From NCBI RefSeq assembly GCF_016107545.1, contig NZ_JABASS010000006.1, forward strand, positions 1 to 64,000: DNA of 64,000 nt, written 5' to 3'. Below the pieces are notes generated by a model, which was given only the letters and a program-made list of their open reading frames with translations, was not told the origin of the DNA and ran no database searches. Both the position numbers and the translations under genes were made by a program. Shown piece after piece: positions 19,101-28,012 of the stretch (positions are counted from its first letter, which is position 1; the number at the start of each line of letters is the position of its first letter). This DNA comes from Psychrobacter namhaensis. Lineage in GTDB: Bacteria; Pseudomonadota; Gammaproteobacteria; Pseudomonadales; Moraxellaceae.

Positions 19101-19208
19101 TTGGTGGTGATTCCAGTGGTTTACACCTTGATGGATGATGTGTCAGGTTGGTTTGCTAAGTGGCTCACGCCGCATGGTAAGCCAGAGACAGTGTCGGAGG
19201 AAAAATAG
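16110..19208 (+). CDS. efflux RND transporter permease subunit
   Basis: A 1032-residue AcrB-superfamily proton antiporter. TM1 follows the N-terminal SIKNPLVAILLF, and large periplasmic loops lie between TM1-2 and TM7-8. The proton-relay aspartates are D401/D402 (LVDDAIVEVENI) and the partner Lys919 is in IATKNSILLVDYA. Length and organisation match a complete, active pump. The sequence is nearer to the heavy-metal/general HAE-like RND pumps that lack a local outer-membrane factor than to the AcrAB operon. It is coupled to the adaptor by the ATGA overlap and closed by a terminator. Substrate unknown. Confidence 0.94.
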   Translation: MSLNVSAYSIKNPLVAILLFVLLTLGGIYGFMKMKVQQFPDIDLPAVVVTVTLPGAAPAQLENDIAKKVENKLTSIEGVKHIRTTLQTGAATMVTEFVLEKDIQEAVDDVRSAVGEVRGDLPAAANDPIITKVSTAGFPVVTYSVASENMNVEDLSWFVDDTVTKRLSDIPGVSTVSRIGGLQREITVAADPIALSGLTFPITQLSQQIAGIQQDSSGGEAEVGKTTQTIRVLGAVERASELNDLQVAVPTGGTQALGRMAQITDGAADPSSIAKLNGQTVVAFNITRSRGASEVEVMELVDAELAKLTVDVGNISIEKVYDRATPIAEDYQASLRMLIEGGLLAVVVVFLFLRNIRATIVAAVALPLSVIPTFLGMYLFGFSLNIISLLALSLVIGVLVDDAIVEVENIIRHLRMGKTPYEAAMEAADEIGLAVVATTFTLIAVFLPTAFMGGIVGQFFRQFGWTAALSIFASLMVARLITPMMAAYILRPEKKHVEKQSALMDWYLKIVAWTLHHRWLTMGATLILFVASLTLVKLLPTSFIPDNDIDQTRVAIELTPDVALEDTERVAALASARILAMPEVTNIFTSVGEAQATMDSTSSGGKAENIAGLDIVLAPRAERGTKQEIERKISRLLAEVPGARFTVGLSSGGESGYNFSMTSTNPQLLEQTAQQIMSEIRSLPSAGSVTSDRSLPRQELTVTPDRLAMADKGVTTQDIATTLRVATVGDYEQRLSKLNLDTRQIPIVIRLPDVAKQNVSQLEGLYVPSSLPAGQGVRVGEVASLDFGTGPAQISRLDRERAISITVQPANGELGDLVQAVKAVPAMQKLPPSITIIDQGQAENMADLFSGFVIAMSVGVVCILGVLILLFGRILQPFTILMALPLSIGGAFVGLVITNSSLSMPSMIGFIMLMGIATKNSILLVDYALIAQRRGLARFEAIIDACRKRARPIIMTTIAMGAGMLPLVFGWGDADPTFRRPMAAAVLGGLVTSTLLSLVVIPVVYTLMDDVSGWFAKWLTPHGKPETVSEEK

Positions 19209-19251
19209 CGCTCTCACAGTATTCATCCTCCTTAGTAAGTGACGTAAAAAG

Positions 19252-19286
19252 CTCAAACTGTGTTCAGAGACAGTTTGAGATTTTTT
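19252..19286 (+). terminator. intrinsic terminator after the RND operon
   Basis: Stem CTCAAACTGT / ACAGTTTGAG with an 8-nt loop, followed by a T6 run. Confidence 0.88.
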
Positions 19287-19475
19287 ATGGATCAGCTATT
19301 CGCTACTAGAGGATGCTTTTATAAAATTGAATAGGGTCATATAGATTGTTGAGAGACAAGCGACTAAGGTTATGGGCGTTAAGTATGGTTATTTGTATGA
19401 CGTTAGTCTTAAACGGGTAAGTTGAGTGGCTTAATTAACCCCGTCTTTGCTATAGTCGCTTCAGTTGAATTTGTC

Positions 19476-19502
19476 AAAGGCACTGTATGTTAAAGGCACT
19501 GT
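19476..19502. repeat. direct repeat in the upstream region of the alcohol dehydrogenase gene
   Basis: AAAGGCACTGT occurs twice, 16 bp apart from start to start, about 100 bp before the gene. It could be a small duplication or a pair of regulator half-sites. The rest of the 392-bp gap (19209-19600) shows only the RND terminator and AT-rich sequence. Confidence 0.35.
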
Positions 19503-19600
19503 GTTTATCAGTATCTTATCCGTGTCTTATTTATTATTAACTTAATAACTACTAGAACGATAAACCCATACCTCCAAATACGAAAAAATAAGGAATAGCG

Positions 19601-20602
19601 ATGATTAACGCATATGCAGCAGAAGAAAAAGGCGGAAAGTTTATACCGTATCAATATGACCCTGGCACTTTGGGTGATCATGAAGTAGAAATCGAAGTGC
19701 ATAGCTGCGGTATCTGCCACAGTGATTTATCGATGTGGCAAAACGAATGGGGTATGACCGAGTATCCGTTTGTAGGTGGTCATGAAGTTGCCGGAAAAGT
19801 CCTCGCAAAAGGCAAGCACGTCAAACATCTCGAGTTAGGCGATAAAGTGGGTCTGGGGTGGCATAAAGGATACTGCAATGTTTGTGATCTATGTATCGGT
19901 GGCGACCACAACCTGTGCCCTGAGCAAGAAGGTACGATCATTGGTAACCATGGCGGCTTTGCGGATAAAGTACGGGCAAAAGACACCAGCGTTATTAAAA
20001 TACCTGAAGGGCTTGCTTTTAACGCTGTAGGACCCTTGTTATGCGGCGGCGTCACTGTGTTCAACCCACTTATGCAGTACGACATCAAGCCAACCTCTAG
20101 AGTGGCTGTGATTGGTATTGGCGGCTTAGGTCATTTGGCACTGCAATTTGCCAATGCGTGGGGCTGTGAAGTGACGGCATTTACCAGTGAGTCAAAAATG
20201 GAAGAAGCAAAAGAGATGGGCGCTCACCACTCATTAAACTCAAGAGAGGATAGCGAGATCGAAAAAGCCGCGGGCTCTTTTGATTTAATCATCTCAACAG
20301 TGAACGTAGATATGAACTGGGATATGGTTATTAAGACGTTGAGACCAAAGGGTAAGCTACACTTTGTTGGGATTTTAGAAGCGCCGCTAGAGATATCGGC
20401 TGCGCCAATGATTATGGCTCAAAACAGTCTCTCAGGCTCACCAGTTGGCTCACCATCCACCCTTCGAAAAATGCTAGATTTTGCCGCTCGACACAATATT
20501 CAGCCAGTGATTGAAACCTACAAAATGTCTGAGATTAACGAAGCATTTGAGCGCCTAGAGAGCGGTAACGCGCGCTATAGAGTGGTGCTAGAAAGAGACT
20601 AA
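19601..20602 (+). CDS. zinc-dependent, NAD(P)-dependent alcohol dehydrogenase (YahK/Ahr-like)
   Basis: A 333-residue medium-chain dehydrogenase. Catalytic zinc ligands are Cys39 in CGICHSD and His61 in GGHEVAGKV. The structural zinc site has four Cys at 92, 95, 98 and 106. The cofactor fold shows [13 protein letters not shown]. The arrangement resembles the cinnamyl-alcohol-dehydrogenase-like group (YahK, Ahr), which reduces many aldehydes, usually with NADPH. The ATG has AAGGA seven bases upstream. Single-gene unit ending at a terminator. The physiological substrate is not evident. Confidence 0.9.
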   Translation: MINAYAAEEKGGKFIPYQYDPGTLGDHEVEIEVHSCGICHSDLSMWQNEWGMTEYPFVGGHEVAGKVLAKGKHVKHLELGDKVGLGWHKGYCNVCDLCIGGDHNLCPEQEGTIIGNHGGFADKVRAKDTSVIKIPEGLAFNAVGPLLCGGVTVFNPLMQYDIKPTSRVAVIGIGGLGHLALQFANAWGCEVTAFTSESKMEEAKEMGAHHSLNSREDSEIEKAAGSFDLIISTVNVDMNWDMVIKTLRPKGKLHFVGILEAPLEISAAPMIMAQNSLSGSPVGSPSTLRKMLDFAARHNIQPVIETYKMSEINEAFERLESGNARYRVVLERD

Positions 20603-20650
20603 ACGCCTTTAAAATAGCTAAACATAATCATTAGTTAAGCACACTCCTAA

Positions 20651-20690
20651 TAGTGATACCTCATTTAAGATCGGGGTATCACTATTTTTT
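20651..20690 (+). terminator. intrinsic terminator after the alcohol dehydrogenase gene
   Basis: Stem TAGTGATACC / GGTATCACTA with a 14-nt loop, followed by T6. Confidence 0.8.
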
Positions 20691-20834
20691 ATACACAGTC
20701 ATTTAACTTTTTACGAAATATTAGAAAAATGTTTAGCATTTAGATTAATATTTAAAGGTCTTCACTTAACGGTTTACTCACACAGCGTGCGATACGATTA
20801 TCTATAAGCTATTTTTTAGTCATTGTGAGGGCAT

Positions 20835-20874
20835 AAAAAACCCCTGCTAATGTTGCGCTCAACAATAGCAGGGG
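20835..20874 (-). terminator. intrinsic terminator of glmS
   Basis: On the minus strand a long hairpin (CCCCTGCTA paired with TAGCAGGGG, with an inner TGTTG/CAACA helix across a single mismatch and a 4-nt loop) is followed by T6. It lies about 120 bp beyond the glmS stop, after the tandem repeats. Confidence 0.85.
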
Positions 20875-20880
20875 TTAATA

Positions 20881-20960
20881 GTATGAATCTTTATTACTCA
20901 GTATGAATCTTTATTACTCAGTATGAATCTTTATTACTTGGTATGATAGGTAATTACTCA
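20881..20960. repeat. four-copy 20-bp tandem repeat
   Basis: The unit GTATGAATCTTTATTACTCA is present twice exactly, a third time with the last two bases changed (TTG ending), and a fourth time degenerate (GTATGATAGG then TAATTACTCA). It lies in the glmS 3' untranslated region between the stop codon and the terminator hairpin. Confidence 0.9.
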
Positions 20961-20991
20961 ATGACATAAAAAATCATCAAAATAGTAAACT

Positions 20992-22836
20992 TTATTCTAC
21001 TGTAACTGATTTTGCCAAATTGCGTGGCTGGTCGACATCGGTGCCGCGCATCACAGCCACATGGTATGACAATAGCTGCACCGGCACGCTATAGACGATA
21101 GGCGCTAAGACTTCGCAGACTTCAGGCACGTACACCACGTGCAAACGGTCTTCTGCGACCATTTGACTGGCTTCACTGGCGAAGACAAATAGCTCACCGT
21201 GACGGGCGTGTACTTCTTGCATGTTGGCTTTGAGCTTATCAAACATACTGTCTTTCGGGGCGAGTACGACGATTGGCATGTCTTTATCGACCAACGCCAA
21301 TGGGCCATGCTTGAGCTCACCTGCGGCATAACCTTCTGCGTGAATGTAGGATATTTCTTTTAGTTTTAGTGCGCCCTCTAGTGCAATTGGGAACTGGAGA
21401 CCACGTCCCAAAAACAGGCAGCTTTTCTTGTCTTCAAAATGCTCGCTCATTGTCTTAATAGGCGCATCGAGGTTTAAGCTGGCATACAGCTGACCAGGCA
21501 GTTGTTGTAGCTCGCCAATCAACGTAGTCAAACGCTCACCGGTCACACGCTGTTGAATAACCCCGACCTTTAACACCAGTAACATTAAAGCGGCAAGTTG
21601 AGTCGTAAAGGCTTTGGTAGAAGCCACGCCAATTTCTGGTCCTGCTAGGGTCGGTAAGAAAATATCTGTCTCGCGTACCAGTGACGAGGTCGGGACGTTG
21701 CACAATGCTAAACTTACGAGGCCTGCTGGCGTCTGCTTTTGGATATCACGTAGCGCGGATAACGTGTCAGCAGTTTCACCCGACTGAGAAATACAAATCA
21801 CCAAGCAGTTATCCACGACGACTGGATTGCGATAACGGAACTCACTGGCCACTTCAACGGAACAGGGCACCCGGATAAGACTTTCAAACCAGTATTTTGC
21901 GACCAGACCTGAGTGATAACTGGTTCCACAAGCGAGGATCTGTACGTGGCGGATACCTGCAAGTTGCGTCTCATAACGCTGCAAGAAGTCATCACGCAGC
22001 TTAGAGGTTTCATTATTGTCTAAAGCCATCTCAATAGTACGGGCGACCGCATCTGGCTGCTCATAGATTTCTTTGAGCATATAGTGCTTAAACTCACCTT
22101 TGTCAGCATTGTGCTGGGTTGCATCAATTTCATGAATTTGACGGGTGACTTCCACACCATCAGCATAAATTTGAATACTTTTACGAGTCAGCTTGGCAAT
22201 GTCGCCTTCTTCTAAATACATAAAGCGGTTGGTCACGGGTAACAGTGCCAACTGATCTGAGGCGATAAAGTTCTCACCGATACCGACGCCAATCACCAGT
22301 GGTGAGCCTAGACGTACGCTAATCAGCTCATCTGGACAATCGATATGCACAATGCCAAGGGCAAAAGCACCGTGTAATAGTGGGGTCACAGTGCGAACCG
22401 CTTCTAGTAAGTCAGGCGTTTCTTGATAGATATCATTAATCAAGTGGGCCACGACTTCGGTATCTGTTTGTGAGGTAAACTCATAACCTTTGGCCACGAG
22501 CGTTTCTTTGAGCTCAGCGTAGTTTTCAACAATGCCATTATGCACCACGGCGATTTTACCGGACACATGCGGGTGTGCATTACGTTGGGCGGGTTCGCCA
22601 TGAGTCGCCCAGCGCGTGTGAGCGATACCGATATGACCATCAAAGAATTCTGGGTTGACTGCCACGGCATCGACCAGTGCCTGCACTTTGCCCACTTGAC
22701 GTTCGCGATGTAGCTCCCCATTACGAATAACGGTTAAACCAGCAGAATCATAGCCTCTGTATTCCAAGCGCTTGAGACCTTCAAGTAAGATATTGGCGAT
22801 ATTACGCTCAGCAACTGCTCCTACAATTCCACACAT
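20992..22836 (-). CDS. glmS: glutamine-fructose-6-phosphate aminotransferase (isomerizing)
   Basis: Makes glucosamine-6-phosphate from fructose-6-phosphate and glutamine, the first step towards UDP-GlcNAc for peptidoglycan and LPS. At 614 residues it is near the E. coli length (609). The mature N-terminus CGIVGAVAER has catalytic Cys2 after Met removal. EYRGYDSAGL and HTRWATHGEP mark the glutaminase domain. Two SIS domains follow, with CGTSYHSGLVAKYWFE and SQSGETADTLSALR, and the C-terminus PRNLAKSVTVE is typical. AAGGA lies six bases before the ATG. It lies downstream of glmU on the same strand, 187 bp away. No glmS ribozyme is expected or seen in this group. Confidence 0.97.
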   Translation of the reverse strand: MCGIVGAVAERNIANILLEGLKRLEYRGYDSAGLTVIRNGELHRERQVGKVQALVDAVAVNPEFFDGHIGIAHTRWATHGEPAQRNAHPHVSGKIAVVHNGIVENYAELKETLVAKGYEFTSQTDTEVVAHLINDIYQETPDLLEAVRTVTPLLHGAFALGIVHIDCPDELISVRLGSPLVIGVGIGENFIASDQLALLPVTNRFMYLEEGDIAKLTRKSIQIYADGVEVTRQIHEIDATQHNADKGEFKHYMLKEIYEQPDAVARTIEMALDNNETSKLRDDFLQRYETQLAGIRHVQILACGTSYHSGLVAKYWFESLIRVPCSVEVASEFRYRNPVVVDNCLVICISQSGETADTLSALRDIQKQTPAGLVSLALCNVPTSSLVRETDIFLPTLAGPEIGVASTKAFTTQLAALMLLVLKVGVIQQRVTGERLTTLIGELQQLPGQLYASLNLDAPIKTMSEHFEDKKSCLFLGRGLQFPIALEGALKLKEISYIHAEGYAAGELKHGPLALVDKDMPIVVLAPKDSMFDKLKANMQEVHARHGELFVFASEASQMVAEDRLHVVYVPEVCEVLAPIVYSVPVQLLSYHVAVMRGTDVDQPRNLAKSVTVE

Positions 22837-23023
22837 GGCTATTCCTTAAAGTTAATTTTTGATGTTTTGAGAGTGATTATATTTAGTCAATAAGACGTCT
22901 GTTTGATGATTAGCGACGCATACCGTGACGGATTGATAAATATGATGAAGCAGCACCACAAAAATTGCCGCACTGCTTCAGTGTGCTAAAGGATGATTGT
23001 CATTGATTTAGCGAATGTATCCG

Positions 23024-24400
23024 TTACTTTTTAGTGGGGCGCTGGTAATCGTTTTTTTGTGTTTGCCGAGCACGTCCAAACGCTAACGCCTTAGCATCCA
23101 CGTCTTTGGTAATCACTGAACCGGCTGCCACAGTAGCGGTATCTCCTATGGTTACTGGCGCCACCAAACTGGCGTTAGAACCGATGAATGCATTATCTTC
23201 AATAATGGTCTGTGACTTATTGACCCCGTCATAATTACAAGTAATCACACCTGCACCAACATTAACGCCTGACCCGACGGTGGCATCACCAACGTAGCTT
23301 AAGTGGTTAACCTTGCTGCCGTGACCAATGGTCGATTTTTTAATCTCGACGAAATTACCCACTTTACTGTTATCAGCCAATACGGTTTGAGGACGCAAAT
23401 GGGCAAAAGGACCAATATCGACCGCCGCGCCGACTTCGGTACTATCAATCACACAATAAGGCTTGAGGTGACAAGCGTTACCAATGTGGGCATTTTTGAT
23501 GATACAGCCCGCTTCGATATAGACATTATCGCCTAACGTGCAGTCGCCTTCGAACACCACACCGACATCGACGAACACGTCTTGACCAGCAGTCAAAGTG
23601 CCACGAATATCAACGCGGGTAGGGTCAGCAAACTGCACACCTGCTTCTTGTAAGTCCGCGACCAGCTTGCTTTGCCATGTACGCTCTAAGCTGGCGAGCT
23701 GTTGGCGGTTGTTAACGCCTTCAATCTCAAACGTGTGCTCAGGTTCAATGGCGGCAATAGTAATACCGTCAGCGACTGCCATTTTTACGATATCGGTCAG
23801 ATAGTATTCTTGCTGGGCATTGTCGTTAGACAACTCAGGCAAGTACTTATGTAGTAGCGCATTATCAACGCAATAAATGCCGCTGTTGATCTCTTTGATA
23901 CCTTGCTCATCAGTATCCGCGTCTTTTTGCTCAATGATGGCAGTAATATTACCCGCTTGGTCACGCTTGATTCGACCGAGTCCAAATGGATTATCAACGG
24001 TCAACGTCAGCATGGACACACCATCTGTATTTGCCGTTTTTAATGCTGCCAATGTTTGGCAGCTGACCAACGGCACATCGCCATACAGAATAAGGCTTTG
24101 GCCCTCTGTTGGTAGATCAGACAGGGTGACTTTGACCGCATGGCCCGTGCCTAGCTGTTCAGTTTGCGCGACCCAAGTGATGGAGGACTGGGCATACTGA
24201 TTGGTAATTTCTGACTTTACTTGTTCACCGCCAAAACCGTGGACAATAATCGTTTCATCCACGGTGAGCTGGTGACAGGTATCTAATACGTGAGCCAATA
24301 GGGATTTGCCAGCCAGCGTTTGCAATACTTTTGGCTTGGCCGATTGCATACGTGTGCCTTTACCGGCAGCTAAAATAATCACAGAAAGAGACGGTTGCAT
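23024..24400 (-). CDS. glmU: bifunctional UDP-N-acetylglucosamine pyrophosphorylase / glucosamine-1-phosphate N-acetyltransferase
   Basis: Catalyses the last two steps to UDP-GlcNAc. At 458 residues it matches the usual length (456 in E. coli). The N-terminal uridyltransferase domain has LAAGKGTRMQSAKPKVL and LYGDVPLV. The C-terminal left-handed beta-helix shows hexapeptide repeats and the acetyltransferase segment GNFVEIKKSTIG, then NHLSYVGDA. The frame is open five codons further up, but AGGA lies five bases before the ATG at 24400, which gives the standard start. Its partner glmS is downstream; GlmM is not in the window. Confidence 0.97.
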   Translation of the reverse strand: MQPSLSVIILAAGKGTRMQSAKPKVLQTLAGKSLLAHVLDTCHQLTVDETIIVHGFGGEQVKSEITNQYAQSSITWVAQTEQLGTGHAVKVTLSDLPTEGQSLILYGDVPLVSCQTLAALKTANTDGVSMLTLTVDNPFGLGRIKRDQAGNITAIIEQKDADTDEQGIKEINSGIYCVDNALLHKYLPELSNDNAQQEYYLTDIVKMAVADGITIAAIEPEHTFEIEGVNNRQQLASLERTWQSKLVADLQEAGVQFADPTRVDIRGTLTAGQDVFVDVGVVFEGDCTLGDNVYIEAGCIIKNAHIGNACHLKPYCVIDSTEVGAAVDIGPFAHLRPQTVLADNSKVGNFVEIKKSTIGHGSKVNHLSYVGDATVGSGVNVGAGVITCNYDGVNKSQTIIEDNAFIGSNASLVAPVTIGDTATVAAGSVITKDVDAKALAFGRARQTQKNDYQRPTKK

Positions 24401-24648
24401 AAAAATCCTAAACATGTAACTAAATATTTTATAAAGTATAGCCTAAAAGTATCGCCAAAAAAGTGCCAACGCGTGCAGGCTTTGTAACCCAGTCTGGTCA
24501 AACGCTGTAGCACATTACGACGCTAAAAGTAGCAAAAAAAATCCGATAGAAAGTTATGGCGATTGATAGTAAGCACTTATCAGCAGTCAAATATATCGTG
24601 TTTTACGATTGAGCTTGTCTTTTAATAATCATATGTCACTTATGTCAG

Positions 24649-25278
24649 TCACTGAGGTATCAACAAGGGTAGGCTATCAGGAACAAACGTCATCACACTT
24701 ATAAAAATAACCAGCCACACAACTGCTGCCATGACACCGGCAATAATGTCGTCTAACATCACGCCAAGACCACCAGCCACTTTTTTATCCGCCCAGCCAA
24801 TCGGTGGCGGTTTTAAGATGTCAAACACGCGAAATAGGATAAATGCCGTCGGTAGCCAACCCCAAAACATCGGCTGCAACAGCATCAACAAGGGGTTTTC
24901 AGGTGTCGGGAACACATAAGAAAAAATATAAGACAAAGGTAATAAGGTAATCCACATCCCTGCCCATTCATCCCACACAATGTGCGGATCATCATGTACC
25001 TGCATCAAATCAGACGTACGTCCGCAGATCCAAACCCCAACCAAACAAGACAAAATGGTCAGCGCTAAAAAAGAGATAAACCCCAAGCTCATGAGCGGCA
25101 CGCCTACAATCAGACCACCCGCCGTACCCCAAGTACCGGGTGCACGGCGGGGTAGACCGCTACCTAAACCAATACCGAGCCAATAGACCGTACGGTCAAG
25201 CATACTGGCATTTACTGGCAGAGGTGGGCAGTCATTGGCTTTACGAATATCGGGCTTAGATAAATCATGATCGGTCAT
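24649..25278 (-). CDS. pgpA: phosphatidylglycerophosphatase A
   Basis: Dephosphorylates phosphatidylglycerophosphate to phosphatidylglycerol at the inner membrane. It is 209 residues, a little longer than E. coli PgpA (about 172) because of an N-terminal hydrophilic extension of about 30 residues. Family motifs are GSGLPRRAPGTWGT near the start, DDPHIVWDEWAGMWI in the middle and DDIIAGVMAAVV in the last TM helix. It starts three bases after the thiL stop and so forms an operon with thiL and nusB, the same order as in E. coli. Confidence 0.93.
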   Translation of the reverse strand: MTDHDLSKPDIRKANDCPPLPVNASMLDRTVYWLGIGLGSGLPRRAPGTWGTAGGLIVGVPLMSLGFISFLALTILSCLVGVWICGRTSDLMQVHDDPHIVWDEWAGMWITLLPLSYIFSYVFPTPENPLLMLLQPMFWGWLPTAFILFRVFDILKPPPIGWADKKVAGGLGVMLDDIIAGVMAAVVWLVIFISVMTFVPDSLPLLIPQ

Positions 25279-25281
25279 GGG

Positions 25282-26313
25282 TTAACCTGCAAAATGTTGG
25301 TAACCCGTCAGAGTGGGCCATGTGGAAAACGGAGCGGGATGGGAGGGGGTGACTGACTGTCCTTGATAACACAGTTCAGGACACAGACTTGTCGCCCCTT
25401 CTACAGTAGTGTCTGTACCATCTGCTAGCGCCACCACTTCACCAATACAAGTGACTGGCGTACTGCCGTTAGGCGGTTCGATGTGAGCGGGCAAGGTAAA
25501 AGCCAGCTCGTAATCATCACCACCCGTCAACTGACATAACAGACGCTCAGACAAATCAACGGTCGCTAATGGCGTGCTAATAGGTAGCTGTTCTAGATGT
25601 AGGCGCATACTAACAGCGCTTTGATGACAGACATGTCCCAAATCTTGATAGAGACCATCAGAGACATCTATCATTGCTGTGGCACCGATTTTTGCCAATG
25701 CGGCCCCTAAGGCAATCCTTGGGGTGGGCATGTGCAGACGATGTGCAAGCTTTATACCTTGCACGTTGTCAGGGTTTTGCAACGCATAACTGGCATCACC
25801 AAGTGTGCCTGACACATAGACTTTATCGCCGACTTGCGCACCTGAACGATAAACCGCTGGCGTATCAGCAGCTAGAAATCCCTGCGCACTCACGCTCAGT
25901 ACTAGATTATCGCTGCGTGTGGTATCCCCGCCAATTAAGGCCACACCAAATAGCTGGCAAGCATGAAATAACCCTTTGGCAAATTCAGTGAGCCATTCGT
26001 TATTTGCTAAACGTTCAGGTAGCGCCAACGCGAGCAAAATACTATGCGGCGCAGCGCCCATGGCCGCGATGTCTGAGACATTAACGGCCACCGCTTTATA
26101 ACCAATCGCAAAGGCTAGGGTGTTAACTTGGTCCCAGTCGGCACTAAAGTGTCGACCTTGAACGAGTGTGTCAATGCAGCTGACTAAGCGCGAACCTGCA
26201 GGCAATACCATTACCGCGGCATCATCACCAATACCTTTTTCGATACCACTTGAGAGTGGCGGTGCTGCTTGCATTTGTGAAAATATGCGCTCAATCAGCT
26301 CAAATTCGTTCAT
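25282..26313 (-). CDS. thiL: thiamine-monophosphate kinase
   Basis: Phosphorylates thiamine monophosphate to the active cofactor thiamine pyrophosphate. It is 343 residues, in the PurM-like ATP-grasp-independent family. The N-terminal MNEFELIERIF and GIGDDAAVM are typical, followed by VNVSDIAAMGA, IGGDTTRSD and MIDVSDGLYQDLGH. It sits between nusB (two-base gap) and pgpA (three-base gap), so translation is likely coupled. Confidence 0.95.
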   Translation of the reverse strand: MNEFELIERIFSQMQAAPPLSSGIEKGIGDDAAVMVLPAGSRLVSCIDTLVQGRHFSADWDQVNTLAFAIGYKAVAVNVSDIAAMGAAPHSILLALALPERLANNEWLTEFAKGLFHACQLFGVALIGGDTTRSDNLVLSVSAQGFLAADTPAVYRSGAQVGDKVYVSGTLGDASYALQNPDNVQGIKLAHRLHMPTPRIALGAALAKIGATAMIDVSDGLYQDLGHVCHQSAVSMRLHLEQLPISTPLATVDLSERLLCQLTGGDDYELAFTLPAHIEPPNGSTPVTCIGEVVALADGTDTTVEGATSLCPELCYQGQSVTPSHPAPFSTWPTLTGYQHFAG

Positions 26314-26315
26314 GA

Positions 26316-27155
26316 TCAGTCTTGGCTTTTGGTGTTAGCGTCTTTTTTACTGGCCTTAAACTCACTGATATTAGCACTGGCTTTACTAGCGCTATTACGT
26401 TTGACGCGGGCATTATTGGCACTGATACGCGGTTTGTTTGAGGCAGTTGGTTGGCTGTCACTATTGGTCTCAGGAGCTGTTTCAGTCGTATCGACTGGTT
26501 TGGCTTCAGACTGTTTGCTGACGGCTTTTTGTGATGTGCGTAGATTGGCTTTGGTATCTGACTCTACTTCAAGGGCACGCAGTTCAATGGCCATTCTATC
26601 GAGTACAGCGTTAATCAGTTTATGGGCATCAGTCGCCCCAAAATGATTGTTGAGCTTCATCGCCTCATCAAGCACTACTTTATACGGAATCTCTAAACGA
26701 TTCTGTAGCTCATAAGCCCCAATCAATAAAATGGCGTGTTCAACGGTATCCAGTTTATCAATGCCACGATCAAGATGCTGGCTGATAAGCGCATCTAGCG
26801 CTTCAATCTGCTCTGGGATATCGCGCATCATCTCGTGATAATAGCCGATGTGTACGGTATGCATGGCATTGGTCGCGCGTGTACGAGCGGCGATGTCATG
26901 TGGGGGATTGGCTTTCCAGCCAAGTTTACCATCTATATCAAAGCGGCGATCAGTGACAAGCCATTCGTATAGGCCTTGCATGGCAAAGCGCCGTGCCTTA
27001 CGGATGGCAGTGTGACTGGTCTTATAAGAAGACTCACTCATATCGAAGGTTTGATCGCCCGCACTACTGCTCGCTATACGGGTAGCTTCAGCTTGTTGAT
27101 CATTGGCTTGTGCGGTTTTCGCAGCGCTAATAGCGCGCTTGAGTTGGTCAGTCAT
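26316..27155 (-). CDS. nusB: transcription antitermination factor NusB, with long terminal extensions
   Basis: RNA-binding factor that joins NusE/S10 on boxA of rRNA operons. The NusB fold covers about residues 50-195 ([14 protein letters not shown], then [23 protein letters not shown] and [13 protein letters not shown] near the end). The whole ORF is 279 residues, against about 140 in E. coli. The extra N-terminal about 50 residues are Ala/Gln-rich, and about 85 C-terminal residues are Lys/Ser/Thr/Asn-rich and probably disordered. The start at 27155 has only a weak ribosome site (TAGG about 12 bases upstream), and an internal Met39 at 27041 is possible. First gene of nusB-thiL-pgpA. Confidence 0.9.
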   Translation of the reverse strand: MTDQLKRAISAAKTAQANDQQAEATRIASSSAGDQTFDMSESSYKTSHTAIRKARRFAMQGLYEWLVTDRRFDIDGKLGWKANPPHDIAARTRATNAMHTVHIGYYHEMMRDIPEQIEALDALISQHLDRGIDKLDTVEHAILLIGAYELQNRLEIPYKVVLDEAMKLNNHFGATDAHKLINAVLDRMAIELRALEVESDTKANLRTSQKAVSKQSEAKPVDTTETAPETNSDSQPTASNKPRISANNARVKRNSASKASANISEFKASKKDANTKSQD

Positions 27156-27490
27156 AGGGGGTCTGTACCTAAATTTTTGAGATAATACCTAACCAACACA
27201 TCAGTCGGCAACGGGTGCCGTGGAAATCCTCAAACGTATCGCTTATAGGGCGTGTGTTTGCGTTTTTCACTACTTTATATTTTGGAAAAGGTATAGAAAT
27301 ACGGCGAAAATTCAATAAATAATCAGTGTTTTATCGTTGATTACAGCGGCTATTTAATTGTCGTTATTATCGACAAGTAGCCGCTAAAAGCAAACGTTTA
27401 GACTAGACAACGTGAATCATTGGGCCTTCGTTTGAACAAAGAGCGTTGAGACAACGATAGCTGAAACAAAGGCCGCTTGATTAATAACGC
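27156..27490. other. intergenic region between ribH and nusB
   Basis: 335 bp. It holds one strong hairpin (listed separately) near the ribH stop and otherwise AT-rich sequence that presumably includes the nusB promoter. No other gene is seen. Confidence 0.5.
27345..27385 (-). terminator. hairpin downstream of ribH, possible terminator
   Basis: AGCGGCTA / TAGCCGCT closes a second helix TTGTCG / CGACAA with a 7-nt loop and an asymmetric bulge. It is strong but lacks a U-run on either strand, so it may be Rho-aided, a processing site or a mRNA stabiliser rather than an intrinsic terminator. Confidence 0.45.
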
Positions 27491-28012
27491 TTAAGCATCA
27501 TCACTATCATCATCAATATCTAACTGTGAGAGCACAGCAATCATCTCTAACACAACCATAGCCGCTTCAGAGCCTTTATTACCCGCCTTAGTGCCAGAGC
27601 GTTCGATGGCTTGTTCGATACTGTCGGTCGTCAATACGCCATTGGCCACTGGGATATTATAATCAATAGCCACGCTGCTTAAGCCTTTGGCAGATTCGCT
27701 TGCGACAAAGTCAAAATGCGGCGTGCTACCACGGATAATCGCGCCTAAAGCAATAATGGCATCAAAGCGATCAGATTCAGCCGCACGCTGTGCAACCAAT
27801 GGCAACTCAAAAGCACCCGGCACGCGAATCACGGTAATATTGCTACCCAATACGCCGTGACGCAAAAGCGCATCAATTGCACCATCTACCAAAGATTCAA
27901 CGACAAAACCGTTAAAACGACCAACCACAATACCGATACGAACATCGGTGTTTTGATGCAAATTACCATCGATATGGGTGACGTCATTGCGCTGCTGTTG
28001 TAAATTCGACAT
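27491..28012 (-). CDS. ribH: 6,7-dimethyl-8-ribityllumazine synthase
   Basis: Condenses ribityl-aminouracil with dihydroxybutanone phosphate, the penultimate step of riboflavin synthesis. It is 173 residues, with [31 protein letters not shown] and [19 protein letters not shown]; His in the last motif is the catalytic residue. The C-terminal tail is acidic (DIDDDSDDA). AAGGA lies seven bases before the ATG. ribH and nusB are neighbours in E. coli too; here they are 335 bp apart with a hairpin between, so coupling looks looser. I find no FMN riboswitch upstream. Confidence 0.95.
   Translation of the reverse strand: MSNLQQQRNDVTHIDGNLHQNTDVRIGIVVGRFNGFVVESLVDGAIDALLRHGVLGSNITVIRVPGAFELPLVAQRAAESDRFDAIIALGAIIRGSTPHFDFVASESAKGLSSVAIDYNIPVANGVLTTDSIEQAIERSGTKAGNKGSEAAMVVLEMIAVLSQLDIDDDSDDA

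Noticed and set aside
20881..20960. Tandem repeats considered as a CRISPR remnant
   Set aside because: Units are directly adjacent with no spacers, too short and AT-rich, and no cas gene is in the window.
22837..23023. Possible glmS ribozyme upstream of glmS
   Set aside because: The conserved ribozyme core is not seen and is found mainly in Gram-positive bacteria.
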